64,000 nt of DNA from Ipomoea triloba (taxonomy: Eukaryota; Streptophyta; Magnoliopsida; Solanales; Convolvulaceae). The notes below the pieces were generated by a model. It searched no databases. It was not told the DNA's origin and saw only the letters and a list, made by a program, of their open reading frames with translations. Each line of letters starts with the position of its first letter. Within the stretch, counting starts at the first letter, position 1. The stretch is taken from positions 25,011,546 through 25,075,545 of the forward strand of contig NC_044924.1 in the NCBI RefSeq assembly GCF_003576645.1, in the 5' to 3' direction. The translations under genes and the position numbers were made by a program. This document shows, one piece after another, positions 1-11,079 of the stretch.

Positions 1-220
1 CATAAGATGTTGGTAATATTATGTGTTTGCAGTTAACATATTCTATATCTGCAGTTAACCGTTTATGTGTTTGTAGTTATCATGTTATATGTCTGTAACT
101 AACTAACTATCATTTGACGTGCCTTCAATTTGTTTACAAGTAAAAAACAATTAATTTCACGTACAGAATGTGTCAAACTGTATGTATAAAATCTAAAAGT
201 TATTTTTGAATCAGGGTCCA
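1..220. other. AT-rich repeat flank split by the Copia insertion
   Basis: No gene is visible. The stretch carries degenerate repeats of a TGCAGTTAAC-like motif spaced by TATG-rich DNA. The same motif recurs at about 7860-8040 on the other side of the Copia element, so both pieces probably belong to one older repeat into which the retrotransposon inserted. Confidence 0.5.
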
Positions 221-1011
221 TGAAATTGTATTGTGTATCTTGAATGTACAATATAAACTTAAGGTTCCAACTATATTTTAATGAGAATTATTTATCTGAA
301 AATATTAATCACTTAGAAACAGATAAATAAAACATAAAACAATAAAGCAATAAAGAAAGAACCAGACACCGTAATTGTTTACGCAGTTCGGAGCTCCACT
401 CCTACGTCTGCGGGGCACTTCACGTCAGCCCAATCCACTATATGATCACAAGGGTTACAAGGAGTCACACAACAACCATCCTACACTAATGGTTACAAAA
501 AGTACTCCTATCTAAGCCTTCATCATCTTCAAGCTGACACTATGCATTGCATCAAAGTTCACCAACACGGCCGAACCATCAAATATGCTTCCAAGCTGAT
601 TATAACACTTAAAACAATAGAAAAACCTGCATATAACTCTCACGTAATATCTGAAATATCAAAGTAGTAAAGTCTGTAATGAATCTCAAGTTCTGGAACT
701 CTTTATATAGCAAATGAACCAACCAATTAAACCTCAACTCCAGTTGCTGTTAATTCCTTAATTCAAGCTCTGTCCAGTAGTGTAGATCACCCCATAAATC
801 GTGGATCAAGGTGACTTGGTTTAATTTGAATTAATCAAATACTGGCACTGATCTAGAGCAGGTAGAACACAGATCTAGAGCAGACAGAGGACTGATCCAG
901 TGCTGATACAGTTGACTCAATATAACAACCTATTAAACTTAAACTTAGGTTTTTGACTAATAATTAAGCCAATTAAAGGTGGTCCAAATGTGTATCATTT
1001 GTACACTTACA
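221..1011 (-). repeat. 3' LTR of the Copia element
   Basis: Long terminal repeat of 791 bp, beginning TGAAATTG and ending CTTACA on the plus strand. It matches the repeat at 6729-7508 nearly base for base, apart from small indels and substitutions such as a 10-15 bp length difference near 860-900. The divergence suggests an insertion that is not brand new. Confidence 0.9.
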
Positions 1012-1722
1012 ATCTCCCCCTTTGGCAATTATTTGTCAAAAACCTAATCTACAAATATACTTTTGAGGCAACGGAATATGTAACCAAATTTCATTAAAAT
1101 AGGCCTTCAAGTATATTTGTTTACAATGAATAGCCTATGAAGCAGAACTATAAAGGCATAACGTATTAGATGTACCTGACATAGTCTTCCAAAGATCTTC
1201 AAGAGATATTATACTCAATTCAAACAGGATCAGACAGACCATACCAGTAACTGATAGTAGATACTCAAAATGATTCTGACAGTCACATCAACTTATTCTG
1301 ATATACCCATTTAACTCATATATTTCATACTTCAAAGATAATCCACTCTGAGAATGAGTCCAATATAATAGAAATAGAAAAATCCAAGTACGTACCACAA
1401 CCAGATATCCATCAACCCTACCATACATAATCAAAAAATATTTCAAAGAATTCCAAAAACACCATACCAGAAACAGCTCCCCCTTAATATTTTCTCCCCC
1501 TTTTTGACAAAGGAATTGCCAAAGGTGATCATCTAGATTTAGGACTGCAAGCTGACAAAGTGCCCAAAAGATCTGTAGACACAACCAATTTCCCAAACTG
1601 TCCATATCTTATCCATGCATCACTGAGAATCTTCATATTCATCACTTGGATAAAGAGAAATAATCAATCGCATTCATCAACAAGAGAATCCACCAATCAG
1701 TAAGGTAGTCCAGATAAGATAA
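1012..1722. other. Non-coding 3' internal region of the Copia element
   Basis: Lies where reverse transcriptase and RNase H would be expected, but no supported reading frame is present. It contains a second CTCCCCCTT-type purine/pyrimidine run near 1485-1510 and is otherwise AT-rich. Confidence 0.6.
1013..1025 (-). promoter_or_regulatory. Polypurine tract of the Copia element
   Basis: On the minus strand this reads CCAAAGGGGGAGA, immediately 5' of the 3' LTR start (TGTAAGTG). This is the expected place and composition for the plus-strand primer. A second similar purine run lies at about 1485-1510. Confidence 0.75.
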
Positions 1723-1731
1723 TAATTCAAA

Positions 1732-2965
1732 GGAATAAGGGCCAAATTGGCCACCGAACGTAACGCGAAAGTGCAATCAGGCCACCCAACCAAAAAAACG
1801 TGCAATTACATCACTAAACAGCGCAAATTCGTTCGAAGTCACCTGCTAGCCGGTTTCCACCCCTTATTTCTGGTTGTCTGCTGACATGGTTGATTACTTG
1901 GCAATTTTCACTTAATTCCTTTATTTTTCTTTGTCTCATATTCCAGCCTGTAAGCAAAACAAGGCAGCCAAGCGATTGCAGTACCAAAGTTACTCAAAGT
2001 TAGGTTTTCCTCATCTGTTTCCTCAACAGTACATAATCTATTTCCTCAGCAACAAGCTTTTGGAGTTTCCAGAACCTCGTTTATCAGATTTGGAACATTC
2101 TTTGTTTCTTGGTTGTTGTTTCCCCCAAAATATCTCTTCCCGTCAATCATCCTCATGATTACATTGAATACCGCTTGGCCTAATTTCGGCTTAAGCTCCA
2201 CTTTGGCAAACGAAGTTTTTGAATCTCGGTAGAGGCTCTGCAAAAGTTGCTTGACTTCGTCTTGTCGGATGGAGTGGAAGGAGTTGAGGCAGGCGGCGGA
2301 GAAGATTTCCTGAGGCGGCGGATGTGGCACCAGTGGTCGGATAAGGGAGTCCCACCAAGGTGTTGTCGTTGTAGCCTATGTACTTCCCAGCGAGAGTGTG
2401 AGGCCGATTGGCGAAAACGGAGTCATGGGTAGTGAAGCATTCCTCTGCCAGCGACCGCGATGAGACGGCGACGACAAGGCGGCTCCCCAACCTGAGAGAT
2501 ATGATTGGGCTGTGAATCTGGGAGAGGCGGTATAGAATGCGGTGAAGCGGCGGCTTCAGGAGGTGGAGGTGGCCGATTATAGGAAAGGGTATCCCTGGAA
2601 CGGCGGAAGACGGCGACGCCGTGCTGATCGGAGAATTTTAAGGAAGATAGATGGGAAAATTATCAAAATCTCGGTTAGCACAGTGGCTTCCATACCCATT
2701 TTCTGAAGCTAACAAAATAGCCTAGTGATATAATCGCTTTTGCTTACAGGCTGGAATTTGAGACAAAGGAAATAAATGAATTAAGTGAAAAATTGCCAGC
2801 TAATCAACCATGTCAGCAGACAACCGGAAATAAGGGGTGGAAACTGGCTAGCAGGCGAATTTGGATGGATTTGCGCTGTTCAGTGATGTAATTGCACGTT
2901 TTTTTGGTCGGGTGGCCTGACTGCACTTTCGTGTTACGTTCAGTGGCCAATTTGGCCCTTATTCC
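1732..2965. mobile_element. Pack-MULE nested in the Copia element
   Basis: Terminal inverted repeats of about 230 bp (roughly 1732-1965 and 2737-2965) begin GGAATAAGGGCC. They are flanked by a perfect 9-bp direct duplication TAATTCAAA at 1723-1731 and 2966-2974. Long TIRs plus a 9-bp TSD are the hallmark of Mutator-like elements. There is no transposase inside. The GC-rich core (about 2050-2640) instead encodes a piece of a cytochrome P450, so this is a gene-capturing, non-autonomous MULE. It inserted into the Copia element after that element had integrated, or into its progenitor. Confidence 0.92.
2046..2640 (-). pseudogene. Captured fragment of a CYP81-type cytochrome P450
   Basis: Minus-strand reading gives, in order: a proline-rich hinge ([14 protein letters not shown]), a segment ending [13 protein letters not shown], the stretch [17 protein letters not shown], then after short frameshifts EIFSA and [22 protein letters not shown], and NVIMRMIDGKRYFG. 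This is the N-terminal part of CYP81-family P450s, roughly residues 35-190 of about 500. The haem-binding cysteine region, I-helix and ExxR motif are absent. At least two small frameshifts lie around 2325-2345. P450s of this family hydroxylate specialised metabolites in the ER, but this copy cannot be an enzyme. It sits wholly between the two MULE TIRs, so it was acquired by the transposon at the DNA level. If transcribed it could produce antisense or small RNA against the donor gene; that is inference. Confidence 0.85.
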
Positions 2966-2974
2966 TAATTCAAA

Positions 2975-3790
2975 TGATATGATGATCCAAAATAATATGA
3001 TAATCCAGATGATTAACCAAATAATATGATAATCCAGATGATTAACCAAATAATATGATAATCCAAAGATATGAGCACTGGAAAATATGATAATTAGATA
3101 ACCATGCTCCCCCTCAATTTGTACGTCGAGACTGTTTCACAATATCCTCATAATATCTAAGCGCTAGTTTCCTTGAAATTGTAACAGGAACCTGCATAAG
3201 TAAGATAGAAACGAGAAACCCAGAACTAGAAGACAAACCAACACTTAATAAAAAGCACTTATAGCCACAAATGCAAAAATTGATAAAAGGGTCAAACAAA
3301 GCAGGAAAATTAGCACATAAATCAGTGAATACATTTAGAGAAAGCAAATTTAGGCAAAGATTCATAACGGGTAGCACAGAAAGCACACACACAAAGTCAC
3401 GTACGGTCATGACCGGACCAAACAGGTAACACAAAACCACAAAAAGAATATTAAAATCAGATTCAGTCATCAATTCAGAGAAACACATAGATTAACTCTG
3501 GAACAGATACAAGAAAATCAAGTAGAACAGGTTCAGTAACAGATAAAGCGAGCACAGTCCAGAGAAAATAAAAAAACACAGATAGAATAAAAAAATCAAC
3601 TTAGGCACATTTTAAGAAAGCATACATAACACACGAGAAATGCAAAAACAAATCAAGAAGAGTAACAAAAAAAAAAAAAAAAAAAAACCTAGACACAGGT
3701 ATTGAGAAAATACCAACTAAAGAATAAGGAGTAGAATGTACCAATACCCTTGAGGAGTTTTTTTCTTTCAGCTTTTTTGAGTTCTTCCTG
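2975..3790. other. Copia internal region lacking RT
   Basis: AT-rich, with three imperfect tandem copies of an ATGATAATCCA-containing unit near 2980-3070 and a long A-run near 3667-3686. A few short frames exist but resemble nothing. In an intact Copia element the reverse transcriptase would lie here. Confidence 0.6.
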
Positions 3791-5443
3791 TATAGCTTTG
3801 ATCTAGTGTTCATCGGTTAGAGCTCCCTTCACATTTTTTGGTTCGATTTTTGAGGTGTAGCACGCGAACCCAGCAAGTTCACTATAATCACGTTTCTTTC
3901 CCCTAGTCCGAACTCCAGAGTTTGGATCTCCAATGATGTTCTGTAATGGATGATTCTTTTGAGTGCATGTCGGTGCATCTAGTCTAGAGGCTGGATTATA
4001 GATCTGAATCGTTCCTGGATCAGGTGTGGACGGTTCTAACGCTGCGCTTGGAAAACTTGGCTCACTTGACAATGAGTCTGATGTACTCGGAGGAGATTCA
4101 GAATTATTTGTTGAAGATTCTGGATTATTTGTAGAAGACTTTGGATTATCTTCAGAAGGCTTTGGATTATTTGCAAGAGTTTCTGGATTATTTGTTGAGT
4201 AATCCAGTCTGAATCGTGGTATTTCAAATACATCATCGGGTTGATCATCCACCACGACATTTGATGATTCCATGATTGTCTTTGTAACTTTGTTGTAAAC
4301 ACGATATGCACGGCCGTTGTATGAGTACCCGAGAAATATACCTTCGTTGCTTTTTAGTTCGAATTTTGCCGTGGGAGTTCTATCCTTCAAAATAAAACAT
4401 CGTGAACCAAATATGTGAAAGTATTTAAGATTCAGCTTCTTACCTTTCCAAATCTCATATGGAGTTTGACTTGTGCCAAGTCGAAGATAGACTCTATTGA
4501 TAATGTGACAGGAGGTATGTACAGCCTCGGCCCAAAATTTTCGTGGTATAGATTTTGCATTTAGTAGAACTCTTCCCATCGCCTGGATGGTACGATTCTT
4601 ACATTCCACCACTCCATTTTGTTGAGGTGTTTTCGGTGCTGAGTATTCATGAGTTATCCCATACTTGTTGCAGAATTCATAAAATGAACTGTTGTCGAAT
4701 TCACGTCCGTGATCACTCCGGATTTTGACAATTGGTTCATTTTTTGTTTTCTGAAGCTTGAGAGCTAGAGCTTTGAAGACTTTGAAGGTTTCGGATTTTT
4801 TCCTGAGAAATGTTACTCAAGAAAATCGTGAGTAATTATCAACGCATACTAGAATATACTTATTACCTCCAATACTTTCTGTTTGTGTAGGACTCATAAG
4901 ATCCATGTGAATCAGCTCCAGGCAGTGTTTGGTATTGATTTCCTTTAGGGCTAGATGAGTCGTCCTTGCTTGTTTCCCTGCCTGACATGCACCGCAGATG
5001 CCTTCTGAGTCAGATTTCAGGTTTGGTAGACCGATCAGTGCTTGAGTTTTGATTAACTTGTCAAGAGAACGATAATCTAGGTGTCCTAACTTTTGATGCC
5101 ATAGTTCAGCTTCATTCATACTAGACCTGCAGCACATAACATCATTAGTTAGAATATATGCATTATCAGACGAGCGCTTACCTTCCATGATGCATTGCTT
5201 TTGACTGTCCAGAACGCTGCAGCTATCTTTGGTGAATTTGACATTCCAATTTTGATCTCATAGTTGACTTATGTTGATAAGATTGGCATGCAAACTGTTT
5301 ACAAGTAGCACCTTTTTGAGTCTAGGTAATCCTGCAACATTTAGCGTGCCAACTCTGGTGATTTTTCCTTTAACACCATCACCAAACGTTACTTCACCTT
5401 TGTTTTCTTTGATGTCGTTCAGAAAGTTGATATTTCCCATCAT
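3757..5443 (-). pseudogene. Copia protease/GAG-pre-integrase/integrase remnant
   Basis: Read on the minus strand. 5443-5258 is a protease-region segment. 5188-4817 carries the GAG-pre-integrase HxxxH zinc region (LWHQKLGHLDYRSL; C-x2-C as CGACQ) and runs into the integrase core (HMDLMSP, DNYSRFS). One stop codon follows, then the core continues through the next catalytic Asp in SDHGREF and the PQQNGVVE region. 4612-3803 covers the rest of the integrase and its C-terminal tail (IPRKFWAEAV, EIWKGKKLNLKYFHIFGSRC). The frame ends in LTDEH followed by a TAG where intact elements have a Trp leading into the reverse transcriptase. The multiple stops make this non-functional. In live elements integrase inserts the cDNA copy into the genome. 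Confidence 0.85.
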
Positions 5444-6684
5444 ATGGCGAAAGCAGCCACTATCAAAGTACCACCTTCCCTACCTGAATATTTGGTTAAA
5501 AGAGAAACATGACATATATAATCAGACTTCTTTACCCAGACCTGTTTGGTCAACGGAGTGATGAATTTTTGTTTGTACTTTTCGATCCTCTGATCTTTGT
5601 AGAAGTAGTAACACTCTGGTCTGGTGTGTCCTCGAACCCTGCAATAATGACAAATAGGATTATAAGACTTAGATGTACGTTTATACTTCATTACCATGTT
5701 GTGACGGTGCCTTGTTGAACTCATTTGTCTAGCTGTACTAGTTTCTGGAGTATCTTCTGGATCTGGTCCAATTGCTTTGACAAAAATAGTTTGCCCACTG
5801 TTTTTGTCTCCGGTGAAGCCAAGACCAAACTTTGTGGTTGATTGTCGGCCTGTGACCAGAATTTCATCAAGTGTTGATGTGGTATCCATCATCTGGATTT
5901 GTTTCTTTAGAGTATTCAGTTCTTGTGTAAGCTTGACCACATCCTGTTTTAGCCTGGCTTCTTGTTCAAAAGCATTGACCACATCTTATTTTAGCATGGC
6001 TTCTTGTTCAGAAGCAGCTTTGAGTAGCAGATCTCTTTCAGATATTTGATTTTTGTACACTTTGATGGCTTTTTCTAATATCCCTACCTGACTACACAAA
6101 GAACGATTAGCTTTAAGTAAACATTCCCATTTGAGATACAACTTCTTATACTCTATTTCATAAGAAATAACAGGAGTTTCAAGCTCTTCAGCCGAGTTGT
6201 AATCACAACCTTCAGAATCAGTTACATCTTCATCTTCACCTTCTGGATCAGCTGCAATCCTGGCCGTGAACGCAACGAAGTCGCCAGAAATCTCTTCTGT
6301 ATCAGCTTTAGCTTTTGGGTCAGCTTAATCGCCACTCCATGTTAGTGCTGTCTTTTCTCTAGTATGAGATGAGCGGGATATAGATGGTTTGTGGTTTGGC
6401 CCATTTGATTGCGAGGTGTTTCTCGACACATTTGAGGTTGATCCTTTGTGATTTTGAAATTTGTTGCCGCGGAAGCTGTTCTTTAGTTTAACCTGTTTTA
6501 AAATCTTGTTAAAGTGTTTGGTCAATAGCACCACTGGATCATCATCCTTAATGTCATCTGGAGGAGGTCTATGCCTGTCCATTCTGGAGTACTTAACACA
6601 CAGTGAGATAATAATGACAGAATATAAAACAAACAATAAAGCACGGTGAACTTGTAAGTTCAAGAAACACAATTTCGTAGCCAA
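5440..6684 (-). pseudogene. Copia gag remnant with CCHC zinc knuckle
   Basis: The segment 5982-5440 contains a clear retroviral-type knuckle, CHYCRVRGHTRPEC (C-x2-C-x4-H-x4-C), downstream of a coiled-coil-like Lys/Gln-rich stretch. The segment 6684-6325 is another piece of the gag region in a different frame. Gag packages the RNA. The frame is interrupted several times between 5983 and 6324, so no complete Gag can be made. Confidence 0.75.
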
Positions 6685-6713
6685 ATCGGTTAGACTAATA
6701 ACTTATTTCCCCG

Positions 6714-6726
6714 GGCTCTGATACCA
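6714..6726 (-). promoter_or_regulatory. Primer-binding site (initiator tRNA-Met)
   Basis: Minus-strand reading TGGTATCAGAGCC, separated by two bases from the 5' LTR at 6729. This is the standard Copia primer site complementary to the 3' end of initiator tRNA-Met and fixes the element's orientation as minus. Confidence 0.9.
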
Positions 6727-6728
6727 AG

Positions 6729-7508
6729 TGAAATTGTATTGTGTATCTTGAATGTACAATATAAACTTAAGGTTCATACTATATTTTAATGAGAATTATT
6801 TATCTGAAAATATTAATCACTTAGAAACAGATAAATAAAACATAAAACAATAAAGCAATAAACAAAGAACCAGACACCGTAATTGTTTACGCAGTTCGGA
6901 GCTCCACTCCTACGTCTGTGGGGCACTTCACGTCAGCCCAATCCACTAGATGATCACAAGGGTTACAAGGAGTCACACAACAACCATCCTACACTAATGG
7001 TTACAAAAAGTACTCCTAGCTAAGCCTTCATCATCTTCAAGCTGACACTGTGCGTTGCATCAAAGTTCACCAACACGGCTGAACCATCAAATATGCTTCC
7101 AAGCTGATTATAAAACTTAAAACAATAGAAAAACCTGCATATAACTCTCACGTAATATCTGGAATATCAAGGTAGTAAAGTCTGTAATGAGTCCCAAGTT
7201 CTAGAGCTCTTTATATAGCTAATGAACAAACCAATTAAACCTCAACTCCAGCTGCTGTTAATTCCTTAATTCAAGCTCTGTCCAATAGTGTAGATCACCC
7301 CATAAATCGTGGATCAAGGTGACTTGGTTTAATTTGAATTAATCAAATAGTGGCACTGATCCAGAGTAGGCAGAACACAGATCCAGGACTGATCTAGTGC
7401 TGATATAGTTGACTCAATATAACAACCTATTAAACTTAAACTATGATTTTTGACTAATAATTAAGCCAATTAAAGGTGGTCCAAATGTGTATCATTTGTA
7501 CACTTACA
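6729..7508 (-). repeat. 5' LTR of the Copia element
   Basis: 780-bp long terminal repeat matching 221-1011. It should hold the element's promoter, transcribed on the minus strand away from the ROP gene. Confidence 0.9.
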
Positions 7509-7513
7509 ATCCA

Positions 7514-8064
7514 CAATGCAAGAAAGACCCCGATCCATGGTATAATTTGCCAACAATTAAAATCTTGGCTCAATCGGGTCCATATCCCAAAAGATTAAAA
7601 ACATTTAAGTTATTTTCTTCAATTTTTTAGTTTAGATTTATTACATATCAATTACCGATTAAAATATGGATTGGACTGAAACCAATCCACAACCCCAAAT
7701 AACATATAGATTCTGTAATTGCAATTAATCGTTTCTATACCTATAAACAAATTGAAAGGAGATAATATGGTAAGTACATACATATAACATGATAACTACA
7801 TACATATAAATTGTTGACTGCAGTCTGCAGGTACAAAATATGTTAACTACGACACATACGATATTGATAACATCTTATGTGATGTCTGCAATTAACATAT
7901 TATGTTCTTGCAGTTAACAATTTATGTGTATACAATTTTCATGTTATGTGTATGCAATTATCATATTATATGCCTTCAATTTGTTTATAGGTACCAAAAT
8001 TGTTCATTGCAGATACAAAATATATTAACTTCAGACACATAATTTTCAGTTGTTATATCATAGA
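7514..8064. other. AT-rich repeat flank
   Basis: Continues the repeat interrupted by the Copia element. Contains several TGCAGTTAAC-like and ATATTATGTG-like motifs (7810-8040). No gene seen. Confidence 0.45.
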
Positions 8065-8645
8065 CCATGGTCCAAAAACGGCACCGTTTCTTTAAGTAAA
8101 TAAACGTCTGCGGTCACATCTTAACGGAACTCTGTAAATGAAACTATAGTTCATCTCAAATGATACTGCCTCACATTTGTTTGTATATTATCAAGTGAAA
8201 CTGTAGTTATATCAAAATGAAACTGTAGTTATATCAAAATAAAACTGTAGTTATGTTGAAAGGAAACTGTAGTGTATATAAAATGAAACTGAATAACAGT
8301 TTCACATATTTGAGTGTATATTGTCCAATGAAACTGTAGTTATATCGAAATGATAATGTAGTTATGTTGAAAGAAAATTGCAGTGTATTATAAAAGAAAC
8401 TGTAGTAGTGTTGAAAAGAAACTGAATAACAGTTTCACATATTTGAGTGTATAATGTCGAATGAAACTGTAGTTATATCGAAAAGAAATTGTAGTTATGT
8501 TGAAATGGAACTGCAGTGTATATAAAATGAAAATGAATATGTTATACACACAGAGTTAACGACCCGAAATGGAACCGTTTCTTTTCATTAATCAAAACGA
8601 CGTCGTTTTGATGCATGGATTACCATGCAATGTAGACCGCGATCC
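8065..8645. repeat. MITE-like repeat A with AACGACGTCGTT palindrome
   Basis: Bounded by GGTCC/GGACC-type palindromic edges and carrying AAAACGACGTCGTTTT near 8593-8610. The interior is built of repeated units of the type GAAACTGTAGTTATAT separated by ATCGAAATG or GTTGAAAGG. The same architecture occurs in inverted orientation at 9851-10284, so both are copies of one family. No coding capacity. The transposon superfamily is not clear. Confidence 0.6.
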
Positions 8646-9850
8646 ACAATAAAATTTACGCATAATTTTTGGATTAGAGTTCACAATGCAATATGAACCA
8701 TAGTACATGGTATAATAATGGTATATGAGATGGGTTTTGCATGCCCACTAAAACAATAAAAATCTTTGCCAAAACCTACGCAACCCGCATCTAGAGAAAA
8801 AGAGTAAGTTTTTTTCTTCAATTTCTTTACTTTAAAATTATTATTTTTATCAACTAAAGTATTTAGTTTTAATGTTAAATTTCAATTTTAGTCCTAGATT
8901 TATAGGTGTCAGCCCACATTTTTTTTTTAAATCATGCCCGTTTGGTCCTAGTATTATTGTGGTATGACTATTTTTTGTTCTCCGTCAACAAAATCATTTA
9001 AATGTCGTTAAATACAAGGACATTTTGATTTATTCAGTTTTAAGTATTAAATAGTTTTTTTGTCCTAGATTTATATGTGTCATTTCATTTTATACCTTTT
9101 ATTTTTCAAAACATTCATATTGGTCCTAACATTATCGTGGCATGACAATTTTTTGTCATTCGTCAACAAATATGTTTAAATGAGTTTAAAATTATATTAT
9201 TAACCACTAAAAATCCTGCTTTTTTTCTTCTTGGTAATAGAATCACAAGTTTTCGTGAGTTTTTACGAAATATGGTGTTAAGAAAATAAAAGATGATGAG
9301 ATAGGAGTCAGAGCAGTGATGGTGATGGAGGCAGAAGAGATGGGAGAAAGAAGAGCTCGGAGGACGAGGCCGCAGAAGGTGGAGAAATGGGAGGAGCCAG
9401 AGAGCCAGAGAGCATGAGAGTAGAGAAGAATCGTGTGGCAAAGAAATAGAGAGAGAAACAAATCTAGTAGGAACTTGAAACCGTTGGGTGATCCATATAA
9501 TTAAAGATCCGACTAGTCTCACAAATTGAGTCAATGAGACAATCTCACATGAGTTTTTGTCATATATAATACAGAGTATATAATAATGAAGACAAGATTT
9601 TAAGTCATATATTTACAAAAATAAAATAAGTAACTATTTTTGTTTTAATTTTCTTAAACAAAATTGACCGTTACCAATAAAACTTGACAACTTGTCATAT
9701 AAACTAATAAACCTTTCAAAATCTTCTTTTTTTTTTTTAATTTCAAAAAAAAAAGATTTTGGTATCCTGACAACAAAATAAAACTTGAGATATGCTTTTA
9801 CTAAAATTTTCACTTACGTTTATCAACCAATTGGGAAACGCAAATTATAT
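8646..9850. other. Intergenic DNA with direct copies of a MULE-type TIR arm
   Basis: Two direct copies of a GGTCCTAGATTTATAGGTGTCA-like arm start near 8890 and 9060. The same arm forms the inverted repeats of the MULE-type MITE at 39888-40291. A purine-rich stretch follows (about 9280-9440). No gene is supported; the frames here match nothing I recognise. Confidence 0.5.
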
Positions 9851-10284
9851 CGTGGACCTCGCATCAAAACGACGTCGTTTTGATTAATGAAAACAGACAG
9901 ATGAATTCGCGCCACTCACTTTCAGTTCATATACACTGCAGTTACATTTCAACACAACTGCAGTTACATTTCAACACAACTGCAGTTACATTTCAACACA
10001 ACTACAGTTACATTTTGATATAACTACAGTTTCATTCGATAATATAAAAACACAAATGTGAAACTGTTATTCAGTATCAGTTCATATACACTGCAGTTAC
10101 ATTTCAACACAACTAGAGTTACATTTCGATATAACTACAGTTTCATTCGATAATATAAAACACAAATGTAAGGTAGTATCTTTTGAGATGAACTGTAATG
10201 CCAATTACAGACGCCGTCTCCCACTTACTGAAACGACGTCGTTTTGGGACCACGGTCCACAATGCATTGTGGACCGCGGTCCAC
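9851..10284. repeat. MITE-like repeat B (inverted relative to A)
   Basis: Starts with AAAACGACGTCGTTTT near 9868 and ends with a second such palindrome near 10230 followed by GGTCCAC...GTGGACC edges. Internal units read CTGCAGTTACATTTCAACA and ACTACAGTTTCATTCGATA, the reverse complement of those in repeat A. Confidence 0.6.
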
Positions 10285-11079
10285 GATATAAGGACTGGTT
10301 GGGAAAGGTCATGAAAATATTCATATTAATATTTGAAAAAAAATGGATTAATTAATTGGATAATAAAATATGGTATAAGTATAATGACTTGGCCAGCCTT
10401 GAGACCAAAATTTCCGGGAGTCGACCCTCTCATTAGTCATAACCTTTTCCCTCGCTGACAGCTCAAAATAAAGTCACTTTACAACTTTCCCGCCGTGAAA
10501 GGCTCTGTTAGAAAATAGGAATTTATATGGTCGACTAGTCAAGTAGCATTGTGAATCTTGATTTAAAATAATGTCGTTTTGAACTTTAGATTTTAAAGAA
10601 TTTTGTAGTTTTTTTTTTTTTTTGAAGCAAGAATTTTGTAGTTTTTTGTTGGTCATTTTTCTACACAACTAATAATTTATTTAAATATAGAATTTATACT
10701 TTTAAAATACAGAATTTTATAATACAAGACACAAAATTTCACAACACAAGATACATATACATGTTTTATAAAAAAAAAATTATAACATAAATTAGACAAC
10801 CAAATCATCAGCGTCAAAATTAAATAAATGATTTTTCAAAAATGATGTCGTACATACAGAATTATGGTCTACAGTGCACTGTGGACGAGATGAACTCTAA
10901 TCGAGGGTATAAGGATGATAGAAGATAATGTCATTCTCTGTGCTGTCCCCATACTTTCTCTTATTTGCATTTCTCTCCCCAACAACTTCTCTTAAAAAGA
11001 CAATTCTTCAAATTCTCGCTCATTTTCTCTACACTGGAGTGGTCTCTCTTTCTGGGCAATTGAGCTGGGATACGACGAA
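10285..11079 (+). promoter_or_regulatory. Upstream region and leader of the ROP gene
   Basis: No other gene lies between repeat B and the ROP start codon. A TATAAGG at 10910 and a CT-rich leader (about 10935-11060) are plausible core-promoter and 5' UTR signals, but TATAA-like strings also occur at the ends of the neighbouring repeats, so this is weak evidence. Another fragment of the GGTCTAC...GTGGAC repeat edge occurs at 10864-10886. Confidence 0.35.

Larger units (their letters stand above)
221..7508 (-). mobile_element. Copia LTR retrotransposon, non-autonomous (RT/RNase H missing)
   Basis: The element is bounded by two long direct repeats (221-1011 and 6729-7508) with TG...CA ends. Flanking 5-mers GTCCA (216-220) and ATCCA (7509-7513) differ by one base and are the likely target-site duplication. 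Transcription runs on the minus strand: the primer-binding site complementary to initiator tRNA-Met abuts the LTR at 6729, and a polypurine tract abuts the LTR at 1011. Coding order read on the minus strand is gag with a CCHC knuckle, protease region, GAG-pre-integrase and integrase, the Copia order. After the integrase C-terminus the frame hits a TAG near 3804, and no reverse transcriptase or RNase H is recognisable down to the 3' LTR. The element also hosts a nested Pack-MULE (1732-2965). It cannot be autonomous. Confidence 0.9.

Noticed and set aside
10905..10916. TATAAGG as the ROP TATA box
   Set aside because: Not rejected outright, but similar strings end the neighbouring GGTCCAC repeats, so it is not convincing evidence of a promoter.
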